A DNA stretch of 11,816 bases, taken from positions 1 through 11,816 of the forward strand of contig JAJQCU010000294.1 in NCBI GenBank assembly GCA_021202575.1, written 5' to 3'. A program made the position numbers and the translations under genes. Under the pieces are notes generated by a model. That model was given only the letters and a program-made list of their open reading frames with translations. It had not been told where the DNA came from and did no database searches. Source of the DNA: Lachnospiraceae bacterium (GTDB lineage: Bacteria > Bacillota > Clostridia > Lachnospirales > Lachnospiraceae). Of the stretch, positions 6,936 to 11,816 are shown one piece after another. Each line of letters opens with the position of its first letter. The stretch's first letter is position 1.

Positions 6936-7008
6936 TCAGGGCGCCATCCACTTCCTCTTTTACTTCCAGTCAGTGCCATTCACACCCGATTTAGCTCAGG
7001 GCGCCATC
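6936..7008. repeat. 13-bp direct repeat at the nahK/GH129 junction
   Basis: TCAGGGCGCCATC occurs at 6936-6948 and again at 6996-7008, 60 bases apart. The second copy contains the nahK stop codon; the first lies in the gap before the GH129-like start. It may mark a small past duplication or be chance. The 6892-6995 gap shows no convincing promoter. Confidence 0.35.
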
Positions 7009-8078
7009 TGCTCCCACTTCTTCTCCATATCCGCCACCAGTGCAAGCTGAGTGCGGCATCGGTCCAGATTGTGGTGCTCCCGCTCGATTTTAAAATAAGT
7101 ATCCCCCTGCAGATAGTCCGTCAGGAACCGCATCCCGCACTCCAGCGTCATCAGCTTCGCGCCCATGGGAAGCATGCGGATTTCCTCCTCCGTCAGTCTC
7201 CCCCGGGTTCCCTCCACAAAGCCCTTCAGATAAGCGCCATACAGTGGAAGAGAAAGAGAAACCTTACTGCTGTCCGGTTCATCCTCCAGCGCCGTGCTGG
7301 CCCCCGACCGGATGGCGTCGCCAAAGTCGAAGGCGGCAAACCCGGGCATCACGGTGTCCAGATCACAGAGGCACACCGCCCTCTGAGAAGCCTCGTCAAA
7401 CAAAATATTATTAATTTTGGTGTCATTGTGGGTCACGCGTAACGGTAACTGCCCCTTTTTCTGCATTTCCACAAATACGCTCATCTCCTCCCGACGTTCC
7501 CTGATAAAAGCAATCTCGGACGCAACGGACGCCGCCCGGCCACAGATATCCTCAGAAACCACTTTTTCAAAGGTCTGGTACCGTTTGGGCGTATTGTGAA
7601 AATCCGGGATCGTCTCATGCAGCTCCTCCACCGGGAAGTCCGCCAGGAGGGCCTGAAACTGTCCCACCGCCAGTCCTCCCTGGTACATGACATTCTCATC
7701 CTCCGCCTTCTCGTAGGTCACAGTGCGCTCCACATTGGCATAAAGACGCCAGGCAAAGCCCTCTTCATCCTTCCAGTACGGCCGCCCATCCATCGAGGGG
7801 ATGACAGTCAGCGTTCCTCTCTTTGGATCGCCGCCCTCCCTTTGGATCCGCTCCCGCAGAAAAGAGGTGACACTCACAATATTGTCCATCAGCCCATCCA
7901 CGTCCTGAAACACGGCGGAATTGATTCTCTGCAGAATATAGCGCTCCCCCGATTCCATCGTTGCCAGAAAGGACCGGTTGATATGACCGTTTCCCCAGAG
8001 GATGGCCGACCTGGCCTGCTGCCCGGTGTCGAATTGATTTATGATCTGTAATTCCTTCAATGTTTCATCTGAACGCAT
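6996..8078 (-). CDS. nahK: N-acetylhexosamine 1-kinase
   Basis: A 360-residue kinase of the aminoglycoside phosphotransferase/choline-kinase fold. It phosphorylates the anomeric hydroxyl of GalNAc or GlcNAc with ATP, giving HexNAc-1-P for UDP-sugar synthesis or salvage (lnpB of the bifidobacterial pathway). It aligns well by eye with Bifidobacterium NahK: GNGHINRSFLAT (nucleotide loop), RYILQRIN, FHNTPKRYQTF, LRVTHNDTKINNILFD (Brenner-type HxD...N catalytic loop, D219), DLDTVMPGFAAFDFGDAIR (metal-binding Asp near 241) and GASTALEDEPDSSKV. Two ATGs lie back to back at 8081 and 8078; AGGAGG at 8084-8089 is two and five bases away respectively, so 8078 is preferred. It opens the glycan block and starts about 40 bases after the AAA-ATPase-like gene; whether it has its own promoter is unclear. 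Confidence 0.93.
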   Translation of the reverse strand: MRSDETLKELQIINQFDTGQQARSAILWGNGHINRSFLATMESGERYILQRINSAVFQDVDGLMDNIVSVTSFLRERIQREGGDPKRGTLTVIPSMDGRPYWKDEEGFAWRLYANVERTVTYEKAEDENVMYQGGLAVGQFQALLADFPVEELHETIPDFHNTPKRYQTFEKVVSEDICGRAASVASEIAFIRERREEMSVFVEMQKKGQLPLRVTHNDTKINNILFDEASQRAVCLCDLDTVMPGFAAFDFGDAIRSGASTALEDEPDSSKVSLSLPLYGAYLKGFVEGTRGRLTEEEIRMLPMGAKLMTLECGMRFLTDYLQGDTYFKIEREHHNLDRCRTQLALVADMEKKWEQMAP

Positions 8079-8119
8079 CATGACCTCCTGATAGAACCTG
8101 TCAATATCATGGCAAAATT

Positions 8120-9823
8120 TTATTTTTGATTGATAATATCTTTAATTCCGTCAGCCGCATCCCCCTTCACCACTTTACAGTTCTTCTTGCGAAAGGCAAT
8201 ACCATATTGCAATATACTCTCTACGCCAGAATCAATAAAATATTCGCCATACCTCCGGTCATTTGCCTGATCAAGTCCCTCCTGAGCCTTGGCTTTCAGA
8301 TCAGACAAATCATCCGCGTATTTCACTTCAATAATAACGCCTTTTTCACCTTCCCTGTCCGTTAAAATAATATCTGCCCGACCATTACCGGCTTCTCTGT
8401 TAGATTTAATAACCCATCCGCGCCTTCCCCGAAGCATGCCAAGTAACAGTCCGTGATAAAAAGATTCTTTTTCTTCCTTAGTATTTCCGCCGTCCATAAA
8501 GCTGATTGATTCCTTCAGGCAATCGTTGATGCACCTCTCCACAATATCCGGTTCACCAATGTCAAGTGCCTTATATAATTCAGGTAAACCGCCTTCCACC
8601 CTTTTCCGGAACCATATCTTAATCTGCCGGTCAAATATATTCCTTACTTCCCGGTTCGGTATTGCCAGTCGCCAGGTTCCATCCTCGTTTCGGCCACGCT
8701 GCGTCAGATACCCGGTTGTAAACAAAACACTCCAAAGGTTATCAATGCTTTCCCCGATATCTTTGTATGTCAGCTCAGGAGAAATCTCCTGATTAACGCA
8801 CTCTCCTCTTGACAGCTCTTCCAGCTCGCATCTGGTCATTTCGTCAGCCATGTTTATAAACTGATATACAATACCATTCTCGCTCACATTTGCCCAATAA
8901 TTTTCAGGCACAGCATCCCGGTCATTCATCAAAGCCTTGCACCACTTGACAACATCCCACGGACAGTATATATTCTGAGTTTTCCCCATATAATACCCAT
9001 CATACCAGTCCTTTGTAATCTGATAGAAGTCCTGGAGGCCATACTCATTCAGTAACCGGCGCACCTCTTCATCCGTAAATCCAAACCATTCCCCAAACTG
9101 CGAGTCAAGCATGGAATGCGTATCCGGATTATTCAAATCTGAAAAAATACTTTCCTTGGACACTCTCATGCAGCCCGTCAAAACGCTGAAAAACAGAAAT
9201 TCATTCGATTTCAGCGCATACCCAAAAAGCTGACGAATCTGCTTTACCATATCATCAAAATAACCGTTTTCAAAAGCCTTCTGTAAGGGAGCATCATACT
9301 CATCTATCAAAATAATGACCTTTTTCCCATAATGCTTATACAGCATTTCTGACAACTGTTTCAGGCTGGCGGCCAGATTGCCGCTTCCCGAGCAAAGCCC
9401 GCGAATATTTCCCCTGTCTCTAAAGCTGATTTTGTCGCTTTCCAGTAAAAAATTCAGATGATCCGCGACCAGCATAATCTGTTCCCACAGATTTTCTTTT
9501 GCCTCCGCCATTGTATCACCACTGACCTGTTTCAAAGATAGCGAAATGACGGGATACTGCCCCATATATTCTTCACACAACCTTGTTTCATTTGAAATGG
9601 ACAATCCATCAAATAAATGCCTGTCAGCGCCAATTTCAAAAAAATTCTGAAGCATACTCATATTCAGGCTTTTGCCGAACCTCCGCGGACGCGTAAATAA
9701 ATTCACCTCTCCCCAGTTTTCCAAAAGCTCTTTGATCATACCGGTTTTGTCAACGTAATAAAAATCATTTGTACGCAGCTTGGCAAAATCGTCTACTCCA
9801 ATTGGCATTCTTTTTTCGCCCAT
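8120..9823 (-). CDS. AAA-ATPase-like / PD-(D/E)XK nuclease-fold protein, function unknown
   Basis: A 567-residue protein of the AAA-ATPase-like plus PDDEXK_9 architecture, widespread and often multi-copy in gut Clostridia and Bacteroidetes. It opens with MPIGVDDFAKLRTNDFYYVDKT, typical of the family. RPRRFGKS (45-52) is the Walker A-like loop and ILIDEYD (171-177) the Walker B. The C-terminus carries a nuclease-fold signature D484...E499-V-K501. ATG 9823 is preferred because GGAGG lies eight bases upstream; an in-frame ATG at 9880 lies upstream of a terminator hairpin. The gene is visibly more A+T-rich than its neighbours, suggesting separate acquisition. It stands between the sulfatase and nahK without an obvious metabolic link. 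Family function is not established; defence or mobile-element roles have been suggested, and I assign none. Confidence 0.88.
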   Translation of the reverse strand: MGEKRMPIGVDDFAKLRTNDFYYVDKTGMIKELLENWGEVNLFTRPRRFGKSLNMSMLQNFFEIGADRHLFDGLSISNETRLCEEYMGQYPVISLSLKQVSGDTMAEAKENLWEQIMLVADHLNFLLESDKISFRDRGNIRGLCSGSGNLAASLKQLSEMLYKHYGKKVIILIDEYDAPLQKAFENGYFDDMVKQIRQLFGYALKSNEFLFFSVLTGCMRVSKESIFSDLNNPDTHSMLDSQFGEWFGFTDEEVRRLLNEYGLQDFYQITKDWYDGYYMGKTQNIYCPWDVVKWCKALMNDRDAVPENYWANVSENGIVYQFINMADEMTRCELEELSRGECVNQEISPELTYKDIGESIDNLWSVLFTTGYLTQRGRNEDGTWRLAIPNREVRNIFDRQIKIWFRKRVEGGLPELYKALDIGEPDIVERCINDCLKESISFMDGGNTKEEKESFYHGLLLGMLRGRRGWVIKSNREAGNGRADIILTDREGEKGVIIEVKYADDLSDLKAKAQEGLDQANDRRYGEYFIDSGVESILQYGIAFRKKNCKVVKGDAADGIKDIINQK

Positions 9824-9840
9824 GGCAATATCCTCCAGAC

Positions 9841-9905
9841 AGCTTTTTAAAGAAAATAAGACCAGTGCTGTACCGGTCATATTTTCACAATTTCACTAAA
9901 AAGCT
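9841..9905 (-). repeat. Outer inverted repeat around the sulfatase terminator
   Basis: AGCTTTTTA (9841-9849) is exactly complementary to TAAAAAGCT (9897-9905), 47 bases apart and enclosing the terminator hairpin. The inner T-rich tail overlaps one arm, so a long stem and the terminator could compete. This is seen in sequence only; regulation is speculative. Confidence 0.4.
9849..9878 (-). terminator. Rho-independent terminator after the sulfatase
   Basis: On the minus strand GACCGGT pairs with ACTGGTC (7 bp, one G-U, loop ACAGC; 9860-9878), followed by TTATTTTCTTT. It begins 48 bases past the sulfatase stop and just before the AAA-ATPase-like gene, which separates the two as transcripts and supports the later start of that gene. 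Confidence 0.65.
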
Positions 9906-9926
9906 CTTTCATTTGGTATCTACATA

Positions 9927-11324
9927 TTAAAATACGCCAATTGTCTTGTCAAGATTATATGCGGAAATTCTCACTTCATCCGCGATCGTGGGCCTTGCTC
10001 CCTCCGCCTCCTCAATCCAGGCAAGCAGCCGTGCGCTCAGATCCTGCTTCACCTCCGTGTATGCGGCTTCATTAACCACATTGTGAAGCTGGTATGGATC
10101 CTGATTCATATCGTAAAGATAATCATCCGCATAAAAATCAGACGCCGCTGCCTCACAGCCATTCAGCCCCGGGGAGTACACAGCGTACAGATATTCCGGT
10201 GTGCGGATACATCTGCCCACCCGGCTCTCCGAGATCTGCGCAAAGACCTCATTCTTCCGTCCGGAAGCTGTTCCCTGCACCACATCCAGCAGATTCTCCC
10301 CGATCATTCCATCGCCTATATCTATTCCGGCCATGGCCAGGATCGTTTTGGGCAGGCTGGCGGTGCTGACCAGATCCTCCACTACTTTTCCTCCCACATA
10401 GGAACCTCCCCGGATGATCAGCGGGACTTTAAGCGCGGCGTCGTGGCCGGTGCGCTTATAATCGTCCCCGCCGTTCATATGTCCATCTTTATTCCTCGTC
10501 ATAAAGTGGGAGCCATGATCCGACGCGTAAATGATCACAGTGTCCTCATAGAGCCCTTCTTCCTTCAGCTTCACGATAAGGCGGCCCACATTCTGATCCA
10601 GGCTGGCACACTGGCCAAGATAGTCCGGGTACTCCTCGTTGGCGTTTCCCTTCAAAGCCTGCAAATCCCCCGGCAATTCAAAATCCCGGTATTTTTCCTT
10701 AGAACCGCGGGGTCCCTCATAGTGCCTGTGGTCGTTCTGGTGATGGGGTTCAATCTGGGAGACCACCATAAAAAACGGCCTGCTTCGGTCTCTGACGTCA
10801 AGGAAATTCAGCGCCATATCGTTGATGCAGTCCGCCCGGTAGCCCTGAAAGTCGATTCTTTGATTGTTCTCATCAAACACATAGCCGTCATAGCCATGGG
10901 AGGTAAATTCCAGCACATCAGCCGCCCGCCAATAACCGTTGTATCCGCCCCGCAGCTCTTTTGGGACCGCTTTTACAGTGTAATCCAGTGTCCGGCTGCC
11001 GCTTGATCCGCTGGCAAGATGCCATTTCCCCACATAGGCTGTCTCATAACCCGCCTCCTCCATGTAACCGGCCACAGTCTTCACATCCCGCGGCAGGGGC
11101 TGGCCGTTTTTCCAGCAGTTTAACTCCGTAGGATAGCATCCGGTCTGAAACATCGCCCTGCATGGGCCGCATACCGGCTGAGCGGTGAAGGCGTTGCGAA
11201 ACATAACGCCCTCTCTTGCCAGCCGGTCCACATTCGGCGTGATATCCAGCCTCTGGCCATAGCAGCCCAGGGTGTCCGCCCGCTGTTGATCTGAAAAGTA
11301 AAAGATAATGTTCGGCCTGCTCAT
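9927..11324 (-). CDS. Type I sulfatase (formylglycine-dependent, Cys-type)
   Basis: A 465-residue sulfatase of the alkaline-phosphatase superfamily, hydrolysing a sulfate ester on a sugar or other substrate. The modification motif CxPxR is C52-G-P-C-R56 followed by AMFQTG; Cys52 would be converted to formylglycine, which in anaerobes needs anSME, a radical SAM enzyme not in this window. Other marks are N5-IIFYFSDQQ with D12/Q13 as metal ligands, the GKWHLAS motif with K100 and H102, H194/H195, YASDHGSH with D269/H270, and KVPLIIRG. No signal peptide or lipobox is seen, so it should act in the cytoplasm on imported substrate. ATG 11324 is chosen over one 60 bases upstream because GGAGG lies seven bases before it. 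Next to mucin-glycan genes, a sulfated HexNAc or galactose substrate is plausible; the exact subfamily cannot be told from motifs. Confidence 0.92.
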   Translation of the reverse strand: MSRPNIIFYFSDQQRADTLGCYGQRLDITPNVDRLAREGVMFRNAFTAQPVCGPCRAMFQTGCYPTELNCWKNGQPLPRDVKTVAGYMEEAGYETAYVGKWHLASGSSGSRTLDYTVKAVPKELRGGYNGYWRAADVLEFTSHGYDGYVFDENNQRIDFQGYRADCINDMALNFLDVRDRSRPFFMVVSQIEPHHQNDHRHYEGPRGSKEKYRDFELPGDLQALKGNANEEYPDYLGQCASLDQNVGRLIVKLKEEGLYEDTVIIYASDHGSHFMTRNKDGHMNGGDDYKRTGHDAALKVPLIIRGGSYVGGKVVEDLVSTASLPKTILAMAGIDIGDGMIGENLLDVVQGTASGRKNEVFAQISESRVGRCIRTPEYLYAVYSPGLNGCEAAASDFYADDYLYDMNQDPYQLHNVVNEAAYTEVKQDLSARLLAWIEEAEGARPTIADEVRISAYNLDKTIGVF

Positions 11325-11367
11325 CTGACATCCTCCATGGTTCGTTTCTTCTGTGATCCGCTTCTTT

Positions 11368-11378
11368 ATTATATTGTA
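11368..11378 (-). promoter_or_regulatory. Putative -10 region(s) upstream of the sulfatase
   Basis: In the 157-base A+T-rich gap 11325-11481, the minus strand shows overlapping TACAAT (11373-11378) and TATAAT (11368-11373) hexamers about 45 bases before the sulfatase start, next to the palindrome TTGTACAA. A -35 is less clear: TTAAGA lies 16 bases before TACAAT. No gene or terminator is evident elsewhere in the gap. Confidence 0.4.
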
Positions 11379-11481
11379 CAACAATTTCGCAACATCTTAA
11401 AATGTTTATTGATAAATTCAATATAATCAGATTATTTTCCGGTTTCAACATGTATCTTGTCTCTTTCTTTATATATCTTGC

Positions 11482-11816
11482 TCAAAAAATCAATAGTGTG
11501 CATGAACCCCGCCACTGCCAGCGGCTCCACAGATCACCCAAAACGGATATATTCGCTGTCACGTCTCCCCCCCACAGCCTTTTCTTCCTCCTGTCGTTCT
11601 TCTCCCGAAGTATGGCGTCCAGCTGCGCAAAGTGCTCCTCCTGCATTCTGAGCAGCTTCTCCTGCAGCTCCTCCTCCCGCTCGCCCTGAAGGCGGAACTG
11701 ATAATCCAGCTCCTTTAAAATACTGTCCTTCATCTCCAGAATAGCGGCCTCGCTGCTTTCCCGCACCGCCTCGGCCACCCTCTGGCTCAAAAGCTCCTGA
11801 AGGCGGAAAGATTTTG
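11482..11816 (-). CDS. C-terminal part of an unidentified coiled-coil protein (possibly a MerR-type regulator)
   Basis: The frame enters from the right edge and runs 110 codons to TGA at 11482-11484; the N-terminus is outside the window. Residues 1 to about 83 are strongly helical and charged (LQELLSQRVAEAV, MKDSILKELDYQFR, QEEHFAQLDAILREK, DRRKKRLW), a coiled coil ending in a basic patch. This resembles the C-terminal helix of Lachnospiraceae MerR/HTH-type proteins, where a basic stretch near the end is usual, but no DNA-binding domain is visible to confirm it. The last 29 residues after RKKRLW change character (Trp/Gly-rich, then TLLIF) and may be a natural tail or read-through past an altered stop. 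It is the same strand as the sulfatase but separated by 157 A+T-rich bases. Confidence 0.6.
   Translation of the reverse strand, partial: KSFRLQELLSQRVAEAVRESSEAAILEMKDSILKELDYQFRLQGEREEELQEKLLRMQEEHFAQLDAILREKNDRRKKRLWGGDVTANISVLGDLWSRWQWRGSCTLLIF

Noticed and set aside
8095..8100. TTGACA on the minus strand as a -35 for nahK
   Set aside because: There is no room for a -10 and start point before the nahK start codon.
10083..11006. 307-codon plus-strand open frame
   Set aside because: Antisense to the sulfatase, whose catalytic motifs are intact; no recognisable protein on the plus strand.
1..11816. CRISPR array, tRNA, rRNA or insertion sequence
   Set aside because: No regularly spaced repeats, tRNA-like T-loop/acceptor structure, rRNA-like sequence, transposase motifs or paired terminal repeats were found by reading.

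Overview
The window reads like a gut Firmicute of the Lachnospiraceae/Clostridia type. The grounds are strong AGGAGG-type ribosome binding sites, roughly balanced base composition, a pyruvate formate-lyase system with a clostridial 2[4Fe-4S] ferredoxin, and an AAA-ATPase/PD-(D/E)XK protein of a kind common in that group. No species can be named from the sequence alone.

Left part (1-1773, plus strand): the last 63 residues of pyruvate formate-lyase (pflB) with its glycyl-radical motif, a 297-base spacer packed with inverted repeats, the PFL-activating radical SAM enzyme (pflA), then a 56-residue ferredoxin with its own promoter-like sequence and a strong terminator. This is anaerobic pyruvate cleavage plus electron supply.

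Middle (1795-8078, minus strand): a glycan block read in the order nahK, a GH129-like putative alpha-N-acetylgalactosaminidase, a GH112 galacto-N-biose/lacto-N-biose phosphorylase (gnpA/lnpA), and nagB. None has a visible signal peptide, so the work appears to be cytoplasmic. A coherent reading is salvage of host mucin O-glycan fragments. GH129 would free GalNAc from Ser/Thr, or act on short O-glycopeptides. GH112 would phosphorolyse Gal-beta-1,3-HexNAc to Gal-1-P plus HexNAc. NahK would phosphorylate the HexNAc at C1, and NagB would feed glucosamine-6-P into glycolysis. No transporter, galT/galE or nagA lies in the window.

Right part (8120-11816, minus strand): a visibly A+T-richer AAA-ATPase-like/PD-(D/E)XK gene, a hairpin terminator, a type I sulfatase of the cysteine type without signal peptide (fitting sulfated mucin sugars), and the coiled-coil C-terminal part of an unidentified protein that runs off the window.

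The most interesting points are the GH129-like enzyme beside GH112 and NahK outside bifidobacteria, the unsecreted sulfatase next to them, and the highly structured pflB-pflA spacer. All family calls are from motif and sequence recognition; no database search was run.
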